NCBI GenBank assembly: GCA_900547475.1
Contig: URGW01000009.1
Location: 1 to 64,000 of the forward strand
Direction: 5' to 3'
Source of the DNA: an uncultured Clostridium sp.
GTDB lineage: Bacteria > Bacillota > Clostridia > Clostridiales > Clostridiaceae
Length of the DNA stretch: 64,000 bases
Positions within the stretch are counted from its first letter, which is position 1, and each line of letters starts with the position of its first letter. Positions 53,717-62,379 of this stretch are shown piece by piece. The notes beneath the pieces are model-generated. The model saw only the letters and a program-made list of their open reading frames with translations, ran no database searches and was not told the DNA's origin. A program made the translations under genes and the position numbers.

Positions 53717-54401
53717 ATTTACTAAAGGCGAGAACATTAAATTTATTGGTCACTTAGATTTAATGAGAACTATTCAAAGAATAATAAAAAGATCAGGATT
53801 ACCAGTTGAATATTCAAAGGGGTTTAATCCTCATATGTCTTTATCAATAGCACAACCACTTTCAGTAGGAGTTTATTCTGATGGCGAATATTTAGATTTA
53901 GTTTTAACAGAATCTCTTGGAGTAGGAGAAGTTATAGAAAAGTTAAATGTTAGTGCGCCTCCAACAATTAAGTTCTTACATGCTACACCTGTTGAAATAG
54001 TAGAGAACATTAAGAGATTGCCACAAGCTATGGCACTTTTGGATGGTGCAAGATATATAATTAAAATAAAACTTAATGGAACTTCTAAGGTTGAAGAAGA
54101 AATGATGAATACTTTAAATGAATCTAAATGGGAAATAGTTAAGAAAACTAAAAAAGGTGAAAAGCTTACTGATATAAAACCTTTTGTTAAAGAATTTAAA
54201 TATTGGGTAAAAGATAATGAATTAGTTTTAAATACGTTAATAGCAACAGGTAGTAGGGAGAATCTTTCTGCTGATCTTTTAGTAACATATTTAAAAGGTA
54301 AAATATCAGAAGTTAACGTAGATTCTTTTGTAAATATAAAAAGAGAAGAAATGTATATATTAAAAAATAATAAGTATGTTCCTTTATATAAGGGGATTTA
54401 A
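53694..54401 (+). CDS. Radical SAM-associated DUF2344 protein (TIGR03936 type)
   Basis: The 235-residue protein begins MKVRYVIKFTKGENIKFIGH and contains LPVEYSKGFNPHMSLSIAQPL, typical of the family that accompanies TIGR03960 radical SAM proteins. It starts with TTG; AAGGGAAG at 53682-53689 provides the ribosome binding site, so the frame begins inside the previous gene. RNase G follows 12 bases after its stop. It has no catalytic motif I can identify and may deliver or bind substrate for its partner. Confidence 0.88.
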   Translation: MKVRYVIKFTKGENIKFIGHLDLMRTIQRIIKRSGLPVEYSKGFNPHMSLSIAQPLSVGVYSDGEYLDLVLTESLGVGEVIEKLNVSAPPTIKFLHATPVEIVENIKRLPQAMALLDGARYIIKIKLNGTSKVEEEMMNTLNESKWEIVKKTKKGEKLTDIKPFVKEFKYWVKDNELVLNTLIATGSRENLSADLLVTYLKGKISEVNVDSFVNIKREEMYILKNNKYVPLYKGI

Positions 54402-54413
54402 GGTAGTTTTGAT

Positions 54414-55856
54414 ATGAGAGAAATTTTCATTGAAAAAAGAGAGAGCTTAATTAGAATTGCAGTAAAAGAACAGGGTGAATTAATGGAGTGTCTTGTAGAA
54501 GAGGACTCCATTAATCCACAAATTGGAGAAGTATATAAAGCTAGAGTTAAGAATATAATTCCTGGAATTAATTCTGTATTTTTAGATATAGGCTTAGAAA
54601 AAGAAGCTTATATGTATTACAGTGAAGAGTTAAAAAGAGTTGGAATAAAAAAAGGCCAGGAGTTATTAGTAGAAGTATTAAAAGAGCCTTTAGGAAATAA
54701 AGGTGCTAAAGTTAGCAATAAAGTTACTATACTAGGTAAATTCATTGTTTTAACAGTAGGAGATGAAGGAATAACTGTATCAAAACGAATTTCTAATGTA
54801 GAACAAAGAAGAAGATTAACTACTCTTATAAATCCAATTAGAGGAATTGGAATTGTTTTTAGAACAGATGCTGAATTTGCAACAGATGAGGAGTTAAATG
54901 AAGAACTAAATTATCTTTTAAATAAAAAAGATGATATGGAAAGAAAGCTTAAATATTCTAAAAATATAGGAAAAATTAAATCAAATAGTTTAATTACAAG
55001 GTTTTTAGAAGAGCTTGATAATAGAAAAACTAAAATCGTTGTAGATGATGAAGAATTTCTTGAGATAATAAAGGATTTAATTAACAATCATAGCAATGTT
55101 GAATTTAAACTTTATGAAGGTACGAGGACGTTATTTGATTATAGTGGGATAGAAAAAGAAATAATCAAATTAAGACATAAAAAGGTGAATATACCTTGTG
55201 GTGGATATATTGTAATAGATAAAACAGAGGCTATGTATGTAATAGATGTTAATAGTGGAAAAAATACAAAAGGTAGAGATTTTAATAAAACTATAATGCA
55301 AACTAATTTAGAGGCTGCAAAAGAAGTAGGAAGACAAATTAGGTTAAGAAATTTAAGTGGAATTATAGTTGTTGATTTCATTGATATGAGAGATGAAAAA
55401 CAAAAAATACCTGTATTTAAGGAATTAAAAAAATCATTAGAAGCGGATAAGGGAAATGTTAAAATTTTTCCTTTTACAGAGCTTGATTTAATTCAAATAA
55501 GTAGAAAAAGAAAAGGTAAATCTATTTATGAATATTTAGAAGAGCCTTGTAGAAAGTGTAAAAGCAATGGATTTCTTTTGAGATTATCTTATATTGAAAC
55601 TCTTATTAGAAATGAAATTATAAAATGTTCAAATGAGAACTCTATAAATGATTTTTATGTTGAGATAGATAAAAATTATGAAGAGGACATAAACGGAGAT
55701 TTATTTAAATTTTTAAAAAATATTGATGGATTAGATAAGGAAATTTATCTGAATTTTGTCGATGATATAGAAGGGTATAGGGTTGAACCTCTTATATTCT
55801 CTAATCAAAAAGAAAATTACCAAAAATATAAGATAAAAACAATTGAAAAATTGTAA
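54414..55856 (+). CDS. rng: Ribonuclease G/E family endoribonuclease
   Basis: RNase G/E enzymes process rRNA and mRNA; in clostridia this protein coexists with other decay enzymes. The 480-residue product has an S1 domain near residues 36-110 (GEVYKARVKNIIPGINSVFLDIG), a DNase I-like catalytic core with metal-binding aspartates in MYVIDVNSGKNTKGRDF and GIIVVDFIDMRDEKQ, and a zinc-link CRKCKSNGF. It lies just ahead of rplU, the order seen in many Firmicutes, and forms an operon with the two preceding genes. Confidence 0.93.
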   Translation: MREIFIEKRESLIRIAVKEQGELMECLVEEDSINPQIGEVYKARVKNIIPGINSVFLDIGLEKEAYMYYSEELKRVGIKKGQELLVEVLKEPLGNKGAKVSNKVTILGKFIVLTVGDEGITVSKRISNVEQRRRLTTLINPIRGIGIVFRTDAEFATDEELNEELNYLLNKKDDMERKLKYSKNIGKIKSNSLITRFLEELDNRKTKIVVDDEEFLEIIKDLINNHSNVEFKLYEGTRTLFDYSGIEKEIIKLRHKKVNIPCGGYIVIDKTEAMYVIDVNSGKNTKGRDFNKTIMQTNLEAAKEVGRQIRLRNLSGIIVVDFIDMRDEKQKIPVFKELKKSLEADKGNVKIFPFTELDLIQISRKRKGKSIYEYLEEPCRKCKSNGFLLRLSYIETLIRNEIIKCSNENSINDFYVEIDKNYEEDINGDLFKFLKNIDGLDKEIYLNFVDDIEGYRVEPLIFSNQKENYQKYKIKTIEKL

Positions 55857-55864
55857 TAAACTTC

Positions 55865-55894
55865 TTTACAAAATGTATTTTTATATGATAAAAT
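55865..55894 (+). promoter_or_regulatory. Promoter of the rplU-prp-rpmA operon
   Basis: TTTACA (55865-55870) and TAAAAT (55889-55894) are 18 bases apart, just after rng. Confidence 0.65.
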
Positions 55895-55900
55895 GTCATA

Positions 55901-55985
55901 TGTAAACCGCACATAACGGGTTTTAATAAAAACAAAGTTAAATCTTTGTACCTACATTGGCGAGACCGTTTAAGAGGAGGTGTTT
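55901..55985 (+). ncRNA. Ribosomal protein L21 leader
   Basis: An 85-base leader with AACCGCACATAACGGGTTTT and ACAAAG/CTTTGT pairing, then CTACATTGGCGAGACCGT, precedes rplU. It matches the L21 leader pattern of Firmicutes, thought to be bound by L21 for feedback control. The call is based on remembered consensus and position. Confidence 0.75.
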
Positions 55986-55987
55986 TA

Positions 55988-56299
55988 ATGTACGCAGTAG
56001 TATTAACTGGAGGAAAACAATACAGAGTTCAAGAAGGAGACGTAATATACGTTGAAAAATTAAACGCTGAAGTTGAATCAACAGTAGAATTAACAGAGGT
56101 TTTAGCTGTTTCTAACGGAGAAACTTTAACAGTTGGTGCACCAGTAGTTGCTGGAGCTAAAGTTGTTGCTAAGGTAGCAGCTCAAGGAAAAGCTAAGAAA
56201 ATCACAGTTTTCAAGTATAAGCCAAAGAAGGACTACAGAAAGAAGACTGGTCACAGACAACCTTACACTAAATTAGTAATCGAAAAAATCGAAGCTTAA
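55988..56299 (+). CDS. rplU: 50S ribosomal protein bL21
   Basis: bL21 binds 23S rRNA in the large subunit. The product (103 residues) begins MYAVVLTGGKQYRVQEGDVIYVEKL and ends in the conserved KPKKDYRKKTGHRQPYTKL segment. A longer frame opens at 55946, but its extra residues are encoded by the leader RNA and AGGAGGTG at 55974-55981 fixes the ATG at 55988. It is the first gene of rplU-prp-rpmA, with the L21 leader upstream. Confidence 0.97.
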   Translation: MYAVVLTGGKQYRVQEGDVIYVEKLNAEVESTVELTEVLAVSNGETLTVGAPVVAGAKVVAKVAAQGKAKKITVFKYKPKKDYRKKTGHRQPYTKLVIEKIEA

Positions 56300-56308
56300 T
56301 TTTAAGTT

Positions 56309-56683
56309 ATGATAAAGGTTATTATATTTAAGCAAAAACATATATCTCTCGGATTTAAGATAGAAGGTCATGCTTTATCAAGAGAAGAAATTGAAAGCAC
56401 TACAGGTGATGCATATGATATGATCTGTAATAGTGTTTCGGTATTATCTCAAAGTGCTGTAATAGGCATGCAGGAAGTTTTAAAACTACCAATAAAGTAT
56501 GAAATAAATGATGGATTTTTATCATTAGATTTAACTAATCTTAAAAATGAAGATATTGAGAAAGGGCAAGTGTTACTTTTAACTTTTGAAAAAAGTTTAG
56601 AAAGTTTAATGATGTCCCTTGAAGCTAGTTTTGGTAAAAATAGACGGAATAAATATATAAAAATAAAATTCGAGGAGGTGTAA
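56309..56683 (+). CDS. prp: Ribosomal-processing cysteine protease Prp
   Basis: Prp removes the N-terminal extension of bL27 in Firmicutes. The 124-residue protein has catalytic His21 (IEGHALS) and Cys40 (DAYDMICNSVSVLSQ). The spacing between them is about seven residues longer than in Staphylococcus, filled by SREEIESTTGD. It sits between rplU and rpmA as usual, and its stop overlaps the first possible rpmA ATG (TAATG). Its substrate, a bL27 with a cleavable leader, is encoded directly downstream. Confidence 0.93.
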   Translation: MIKVIIFKQKHISLGFKIEGHALSREEIESTTGDAYDMICNSVSVLSQSAVIGMQEVLKLPIKYEINDGFLSLDLTNLKNEDIEKGQVLLLTFEKSLESLMMSLEASFGKNRRNKYIKIKFEEV

Positions 56684-56688
56684 TGAGT

Positions 56689-56988
56689 ATGTTAATGATG
56701 AACCTTCAATTATTTGCCCACAAGAAAGGGGTAGGTAGTTCAAAGAATGGTAGAGATTCTGAATCTAAAAGATTAGGTGCTAAGGCTGCAGACGGAGAAT
56801 TCGTTTTAGCTGGAAACATCCTTTACAGACAAAGAGGAACTAAGATTCACCCAGGTCTAAACGTTGGTAAGGGTGGAGATGACACTTTATTTGCTAAGGA
56901 AGACGGAATCGTAAAATTCGAAAGAATGGGAAGAGACAAGAAAAAAGTTTCTGTTTACCCAGTAAGCGTTGAAGAAATAGCTGAATAA
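56689..56988 (+). CDS. rpmA: 50S ribosomal protein bL27 with cleavable N-terminal extension
   Basis: bL27 reaches toward the peptidyl transferase centre. The 99-residue precursor begins MLMMNLQLFAHKKG; the LQLFA segment is the Prp cleavage site, leaving mature protein starting at HKKG. The rest (GSSKNGRDSESKRLG, GNILYRQRGTKIHPG, GKGGDDTLFAK) is standard. An ATG at 56683 overlaps the prp stop and sits only four bases after GGAGG, whereas 56689 matches the family start; either may be used. A terminator follows. Confidence 0.95.
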   Translation: MLMMNLQLFAHKKGVGSSKNGRDSESKRLGAKAADGEFVLAGNILYRQRGTKIHPGLNVGKGGDDTLFAKEDGIVKFERMGRDKKKVSVYPVSVEEIAE

Positions 56989-57005
56989 TTATATTTTATA
57001 TAGGT

Positions 57006-57033
57006 AAAAGCACCCGTAAGGGTGCTTTTATTC
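57006..57033 (+). terminator. Terminator of the rplU-prp-rpmA operon
   Basis: AAAAGCACCC pairs with GGGTGCTTTT around a GTAA loop, then ATTCTT. Confidence 0.88.
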
Positions 57034-57145
57034 TTGTAATAAATATATATTTTATATATACTATTATAAAATATATATGTTATGGAATAATAAAAAATAG
57101 GATTCTTATGTTTAACATTAGGAAGTTACAAGGAGGATAGTAACT

Positions 57146-58432
57146 ATGTTTATAGATAGAGCCAAGATATTAGTTAGATCAGGTGCCGGTGGAAACGGTG
57201 CTGTTACATTTAGAAGGGAAAAATATGTTCCGCTAGGAGGTCCAGATGGTGGAGATGGAGGAAAAGGTGGTAGTGTTATATTTACAGTAGATACTGGATT
57301 AACAACACTTTTAGACTTCAAATATAAGAAAAAGTTTATAGCTGAATCTGGAGGAAATGGTTCAGGTTCTAAATGCTATGGTAAAGATGGAGAAGACTTA
57401 TACATAAGAGTTCCAATGGGAACTATTATTAGAGATTTTGAAAGTAATAAAGTTATCGCTGACCTTTCTCATAAGGATGACACATATGTTATTGCGAGAG
57501 GAGGTAAAGGTGGTAAAGGAAACTGCAAGTTCTGTACACCAACAAGACAGGCACCACACTTTGCAGAGCCAGGTATGCCAGCAGAAGAAAGAACTTTAAT
57601 GCTTGAGTTAAAATTACTTGCAGACGTTGGGTTAGTTGGATTCCCTAATGTAGGAAAGTCAACTTTATTATCAACTGTTACAGCAGCTAAGCCTAAAATA
57701 GCAAATTATCACTTTACAACTCTAAAACCAAATTTAGGGGTTGTTAAAGCTGAAGGAATTAATTCATTTGTTATGGCAGATATCCCAGGAATAATTGAAG
57801 GAGCAGCTGAAGGGGTAGGATTAGGCCTTGATTTCTTAAGACATATAGAAAGAACAAGATTATTAATACATGTTGTTGATATATCAGGTATTGAAGGTAG
57901 GGATGCTTTCGAAGATTTTGTAAAGATAAATGAAGAACTTAAGAAATATTCTGTGAAGCTTTGGGATAGACCACAAATTGTTGTAGCTAATAAGGCTGAT
58001 ATGCTTTATGATGAAGAAGTATTTGAAGACTTTAAGAAGAAGGTTAACGAATTAGGATTTGATAAAGTATTTAAGATGTCAGCAGCAACTAAGGCTGGTG
58101 TTGATGAAGTTATTAAGGAAGCTGGTAAGATGTTAACAGAAATTCCATTAATGGATTTAGAAATACCAGAAGAAGAAAGATATGTTGAAGAAGAAAAGAG
58201 ATTTACATATGAAATCAACGTTGAAGAAGGCGAAGATTATAATACATATGTTGTTACAGGATCATTTGTTGATAGATTACTTGCATCTGTAAATATCCAT
58301 GATGCAGATTCATTAAGATATTTCCATAAGGTACTTAATAATAAGGGAGTATTACAACAAATTAGAGAGATGGGAGTACAAGACGGAGACATGGTTAGAT
58401 TAAATGACTTCGAGTTCGAGTACATATTATAG
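57146..58432 (+). CDS. obgE: Obg-family GTPase
   Basis: Obg is an essential GTPase in 50S assembly and stress signalling. The 428-residue protein has the glycine-rich Obg fold (FIDRAKILVRSGAGGNGAV and GGDGGKGGSVIF), the G domain with GFPNVGKST (G1), DIPGIIEGAAEG (G3) and ANKAD (G4), and a C-terminal OCT domain from about residue 345 (FTYEINVEEGEDYNTYVV). AAGGAGG precedes the ATG. It starts the obgE-yhbY-nadD-yqeK series, with gaps of only 14, 2 and 1 bases between genes. Confidence 0.97.
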   Translation: MFIDRAKILVRSGAGGNGAVTFRREKYVPLGGPDGGDGGKGGSVIFTVDTGLTTLLDFKYKKKFIAESGGNGSGSKCYGKDGEDLYIRVPMGTIIRDFESNKVIADLSHKDDTYVIARGGKGGKGNCKFCTPTRQAPHFAEPGMPAEERTLMLELKLLADVGLVGFPNVGKSTLLSTVTAAKPKIANYHFTTLKPNLGVVKAEGINSFVMADIPGIIEGAAEGVGLGLDFLRHIERTRLLIHVVDISGIEGRDAFEDFVKINEELKKYSVKLWDRPQIVVANKADMLYDEEVFEDFKKKVNELGFDKVFKMSAATKAGVDEVIKEAGKMLTEIPLMDLEIPEEERYVEEEKRFTYEINVEEGEDYNTYVVTGSFVDRLLASVNIHDADSLRYFHKVLNNKGVLQQIREMGVQDGDMVRLNDFEFEYIL

Positions 58433-58446
58433 GAGGAACAAAATAC

Positions 58447-58752
58447 ATGATAACAGGAAAACAAAGAGCTTATTTAAGAGGGCTTGCAAATACAATGACA
58501 CCAATATTCCAAATAGGTAAAAATGGTGTTGAAGAAACATTTTTAAGACAATTAGAAGAAGCTTTAGAAGCTAGAGAACTTATAAAAATAAAAGTTTTAG
58601 AAAATAGTGGATTAGCTGCTAGAGAGGTTTCAGATGAAATATGTAAGCTTATAGGGTGTGAAGGCGTTCAGGCTATAGGAAGTAAAATTGTATTATATAA
58701 GAGATCTGAAAAGAAACCTAAGATAGAATTACCTCAAGGAAAAAGCAAATAG
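58447..58752 (+). CDS. yhbY: YhbY-family CRM-domain ribosome assembly protein
   Basis: This 101-residue protein is a single CRM RNA-binding domain: MITGKQRAYLRGLANTM, IFQIGKNGVEETFLRQLEEAL, the GxxG-type loop region, and VQAIGSKIVLYKRS. Relatives bind pre-50S particles. AGGAGGA lies before the ATG. It lies between obgE and nadD, a common Firmicute order, and is separated from nadD by only two bases. Confidence 0.93.
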   Translation: MITGKQRAYLRGLANTMTPIFQIGKNGVEETFLRQLEEALEARELIKIKVLENSGLAAREVSDEICKLIGCEGVQAIGSKIVLYKRSEKKPKIELPQGKSK

Positions 58753-58754
58753 TT

Positions 58755-59363
58755 ATGAAACGATATGGTATGATGGGTGGTACATTTAATCCCATACATT
58801 TAGCCCATTTATATATTGCGTATGAAGCTAAAGAAAACTTAAATTTAGATAAAGTTATATTTATGGTTGCAGGAAATCCACCACATAAAAAAGAAAGTTC
58901 AGTAATAGATTCTAACTATAGATATGATATGGTTAAAATGGCTATAAAAGATTATTCAGGTTTTGAAATTAGTGATTATGAAATAAAAAAGCAAGGATAT
59001 AGTTATACTTATGAAACTTTAAAATATTTAAAAGGTGATGAAGGAGATGTTGAAGTCTTCTTCATTGCTGGAGCTGATTCTTTAATGGATATAGAAAAGT
59101 GGAAAAATCCAGAATTGGTATTGAGTAATTGTACATTTGTAGCGTTTAATAGAGGCGAATATAATAAAGAAACTCTTGAAGGTCAAAAGAAAAAATTACA
59201 AGATAAATATAATTCAAATATAATTTTATTAGATATAATCAATTTGGATATTTCTTCTTCTATGATCAGAGAAAGAATAATAAATGGAAAAAGAGTAGAT
59301 TTCTTTATGCCTCAGAAAGTTATGAAGTATATAGAACAGAATAATTTATATAGAGGAGATTAA
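58755..59363 (+). CDS. nadD: Nicotinate-nucleotide adenylyltransferase
   Basis: NadD joins nicotinate mononucleotide and ATP to form the dinucleotide precursor of NAD. The 202-residue protein has the nucleotidyltransferase start YGMMGGTFNPIHLAHLYIA with the HxxH-type motif, FIAGADSLMDIEKW, and the ATP-binding SSSMIRERI (ISSTxIR-like) near residues 176-184. It is followed after one base by yqeK, the standard pairing. Confidence 0.95.
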   Translation: MKRYGMMGGTFNPIHLAHLYIAYEAKENLNLDKVIFMVAGNPPHKKESSVIDSNYRYDMVKMAIKDYSGFEISDYEIKKQGYSYTYETLKYLKGDEGDVEVFFIAGADSLMDIEKWKNPELVLSNCTFVAFNRGEYNKETLEGQKKKLQDKYNSNIILLDIINLDISSSMIRERIINGKRVDFFMPQKVMKYIEQNNLYRGD

Positions 59364-59364
59364 A

Positions 59365-59940
59365 ATGTGGGGATTAGAGGAAATAAGAGAATATTTAAAG
59401 AAGAATTTAAAGCCATCTAGGTATGGTCATACTTTAGGTGTTGTTAATACAGCTATCAAGCTTGCAGAAGTTTATGGAGAAGATAAAAATAAAGCTGAAA
59501 TAGCAGCTCTTTGCCATGATGTTGCAAAAAATATGAGCGATAAAGAATTAAAAAAAATAATAGAAGATGAGAATATTGTTTTATCAATTGATGAAGAAAA
59601 TACACAAGAATTATGGCACTCTATAATTGCACCTATAATAGCTAAAAAAGTTTTTGAGATAGACGATGAAGAAATTTTAAATGCTATGAGATGGCATACT
59701 ACAGGTAAGGAAAATATGACTAATCTTGAAAAGATAGTATATCTTGCAGATTTAATAGAACCTTCTAGAAAATTTGATGGTATAGATGAAATTAGAGAAG
59801 TAGCTTATAAAGATTTAGACTTAGCTATGTTAAAGGCATTAACTCATACAACTATATATTTATTAACAAAAGGTTGTGCAGTAGATATAAACTCTGTTAA
59901 AGCAAGAAATTATTTAGTGTATAATATGAAGACTAAATAG
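59365..59940 (+). CDS. yqeK: HD-domain diadenosine tetraphosphatase YqeK
   Basis: YqeK hydrolyses Ap4A symmetrically to ADP. The 191-residue protein shows the HD metal site: RYGHTLGVVNTA, LCHDVAKNMSD, ELWHSIIAPIIAKKVF, and AMRWHTTGKENMTNLEKIVYLADLIEPSR. It is translationally close to nadD. In most Firmicutes the next gene is rsfS; here an LCP-family gene follows instead, and no rsfS is found in the remaining window. Confidence 0.93.
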   Translation: MWGLEEIREYLKKNLKPSRYGHTLGVVNTAIKLAEVYGEDKNKAEIAALCHDVAKNMSDKELKKIIEDENIVLSIDEENTQELWHSIIAPIIAKKVFEIDDEEILNAMRWHTTGKENMTNLEKIVYLADLIEPSRKFDGIDEIREVAYKDLDLAMLKALTHTTIYLLTKGCAVDINSVKARNYLVYNMKTK

Positions 59941-59993
59941 CTTTTAATGGTAATTAATTTTTTATTAGTATATATAAGGTGAGGGACGGGACA

Positions 59994-61349
59994 ATGTCAA
60001 GTAAAAAGGATAACAGAGGAAATAATAGTAGAAGGGTCTCTAATAAAAGGAGTAGTAGGGAGCTAAGCCCAAGAGAAGAGTTAGAGATAAGAAAGAAATT
60101 AAAAAGAAAAGAAAAAAAATCTACAGTTATAAAAAGAGCAATTACAGCTGCATTTTTAACAATAGTAATATTAACAGTACTATGTGGAGTATACTTGTTT
60201 TCTTTTATTGCATCTTTAAATAATAGTGATATAATTGCAGGGGTTGAGCCTAAATCAAATGAAACTGTAAATATATTATTATTAGGTATGGATATAGGAG
60301 ATGCAGAGAATACTACAAATACTTCTGCTAGAAGAACTGATACTATGATGTTGTTAAATTATAATCCACGTACTGATAATATAAGAGTAGTTTCAATTCC
60401 AAGAGATACTTTAATTGAGGTTGAAAATGCACATGATGGTAATGGAAATTATATTCCTTATTGGAAGATAAACTCAGCTTATGTTTTAGGCGGAGAAGAA
60501 GAAGTAATAGAACAGGTTGAAGGTTTATTAGATATAACAGTTAATTATCTTGTAGAAATTGATTATGCTGCATTTAGAAATTTAATTGATGCTGTTGGTG
60601 GAGTAGAAATGTATATAGATAGAGATATGTATTATGATGATGATGCCCAAGATTTACATATACATTTTAATAAAGGTGAAACAGTATTATTAGATGGACA
60701 AAAAGCAGAAGAATTTTTTAGATGGAGAAAGAATAATGATGGTACAGGTCTTGCAGATGGAGATTTAGGAAGAATTAAGAATCAACAAAAATTTATATCT
60801 GAATTAATTAAGAAATGTACTAATCCTACTATAATTACTCAAGTTCCTGATATTTTAAATGCTATAAAAGAAAATGTAGTAACTAATATGTCAGGTACAG
60901 ATATGATAAAGTATGGATTAAAAATGATAAGTAATTCAGGAATATCTATGAGTACATTACAAGGATATAATGAAAGAATATATGGACAAGATTTTTTAGT
61001 TGCAGAACCTTCATATAATCAAAGCTTAATAGAATCATTGAAGATTACTAGTGAGGCAGATAATAGTGAAGCTAAAAAGAATTCTTCTATTATGGTTTTA
61101 AATGCAACTAGAGTAAATGGTTTAGCAGGTAATCTGAAAACAGAGTTAGAGAAGTTAGGGTATGCAAATATAAGTATTGGAAATGCTGATAAAAGCAAAG
61201 AATCAAGTATATTATCAAATAATAAGGAACTAAAAAAATTATTAAGTGATGATACAGGAATTAAAAATCTTTCAAAAAATAAAGACTCAGAATATGAAAA
61301 TTATGATGCAGTTATAATAATTGGTGAAGATTATTTAGAGTTTGAATAA
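59994..61349 (+). CDS. LytR-CpsA-Psr family wall polymer ligase
   Basis: LCP proteins attach anionic or secondary polymers to peptidoglycan outside the membrane. The 451-residue product has a basic cytoplasmic segment (residues 1-45), one membrane helix (about 47-70), the LCP domain (NILLLGMDIGDAENT, RRTDTMMLLNYNPRTDNIRV, VSIPRDTLIEV, the catalytic-arginine region FRWRKNNDGTGLADGDLGRIKNQQ) and a C-terminal LytR_C domain (SSIMVLNATRVNGLAGNLK). The frame opens 15 bases earlier at GTG, but GAGGGACGGGA fits the ATG at 59994. Confidence 0.9.
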   Translation: MSSKKDNRGNNSRRVSNKRSSRELSPREELEIRKKLKRKEKKSTVIKRAITAAFLTIVILTVLCGVYLFSFIASLNNSDIIAGVEPKSNETVNILLLGMDIGDAENTTNTSARRTDTMMLLNYNPRTDNIRVVSIPRDTLIEVENAHDGNGNYIPYWKINSAYVLGGEEEVIEQVEGLLDITVNYLVEIDYAAFRNLIDAVGGVEMYIDRDMYYDDDAQDLHIHFNKGETVLLDGQKAEEFFRWRKNNDGTGLADGDLGRIKNQQKFISELIKKCTNPTIITQVPDILNAIKENVVTNMSGTDMIKYGLKMISNSGISMSTLQGYNERIYGQDFLVAEPSYNQSLIESLKITSEADNSEAKKNSSIMVLNATRVNGLAGNLKTELEKLGYANISIGNADKSKESSILSNNKELKKLLSDDTGIKNLSKNKDSEYENYDAVIIIGEDYLEFE

Positions 61350-61396
61350 AATACATTTTTAATTCTTAACTCTTAATTATTTAAGGGAGGTAAGCT

Positions 61397-62296
61397 ATGA
61401 GTACCTTAGAAAAAAGCGTAGAAAAAAGCTTTGAGGGTAGAAAGATAAGAGAATACCTAAAAGAAGAGATGGGCTTGTCGTCAAGATTTATAAGAGGAGC
61501 TGCTATGGATAAAAGAATAATAGTAAACAATGCTCCTGTAAGAATGAATTATGTTTTAAAAGAAAATGATAATATATCAATTAGTCTAAATAAAAAAGAA
61601 AGTCAAAATATTGAGCCGGAAAAGATAGATATAGATATAGTTTATGAAGATAGTGAAATTATAGTTGTAAATAAAAGACCTAATATGGTTGTTCACCCAA
61701 CTAAAAGATATCAATCAGGAACCTTAGCAAATGCATTATTATATTATTTTAAGGAAACTAATCAAGACTGTATAGTAAGGCTTGTTAGTAGACTTGATAT
61801 GGATACATCAGGATTAATAATAATAGCTAAGAATCAATATGCTCATATGGAATTATCTAATAATATGCAGCAAAATGAAATAGATAAAAGATATCTAGCT
61901 TTAGTTCATGGTCATATGGAAGATATGGAAGGAACAATAGATAAACCAATATATAGACCAGAACTTGAAGGAAATATGAAAAGAGTTGTAGATGAGAGAG
62001 GACAAAGAAGTATTACTCACTATAAAGTTATTGAAAGATTAAAAGATGCAGATTTAGTTGAATGTTTACTTGAAACAGGTAGAACACATCAAATTAGAGT
62101 ACATTTATCTTCATTAGGACATCCTATTTATGGAGATACTTTATATGGATATGAATCAGATTCAGAGATTATATCAAGGCAAGCACTTCATGCATATGGG
62201 TTAAATTTTAAATCACCAAGAACTAAAAAGCCGCTTGAGTTAAGAGCTGAATTACCAAATGACATAAAAGTATTACTAGAAAAGTTAAGGAATTAA
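61397..62296 (+). CDS. RluA/RluD-family pseudouridine synthase
   Basis: This enzyme converts uridine to pseudouridine in rRNA or tRNA. The 299-residue protein has an N-terminal S4-like RNA-binding region (LKEEMGLSSRFIRGA, KRIIVNNAPVRMNYVLKENDNI), followed by the catalytic core VNKRPNMVVHP, VSRLDMDTSGLIIIAKN (catalytic Asp), KRYLALVHG and LLETGRTHQIRVHL. GGGAGG precedes the ATG. Target sites cannot be assigned, because clostridia encode several paralogues. It is the last gene before a convergent terminator. Confidence 0.92.
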   Translation: MSTLEKSVEKSFEGRKIREYLKEEMGLSSRFIRGAAMDKRIIVNNAPVRMNYVLKENDNISISLNKKESQNIEPEKIDIDIVYEDSEIIVVNKRPNMVVHPTKRYQSGTLANALLYYFKETNQDCIVRLVSRLDMDTSGLIIIAKNQYAHMELSNNMQQNEIDKRYLALVHGHMEDMEGTIDKPIYRPELEGNMKRVVDERGQRSITHYKVIERLKDADLVECLLETGRTHQIRVHLSSLGHPIYGDTLYGYESDSEIISRQALHAYGLNFKSPRTKKPLELRAELPNDIKVLLEKLRN

Positions 62297-62302
62297 AATA
62301 AA

Positions 62303-62379
62303 AGAGTTAAAGATAAACTTACTAAAAGCAGTTTATCTTTAACTCTGTTTATTTCGTTTATCTTTAACTCTTTTTTTAT
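62303..62379. terminator. Convergent terminator with a duplicated right arm
   Basis: AGAGTTAAAGATAAAC (62303-62318) can pair perfectly with GTTTATCTTTAACTCT at 62331-62346 or with the identical copy at 62356-62371, the second followed by T7. The minus strand mirrors this for the carboxypeptidase gene. Confidence 0.85.
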
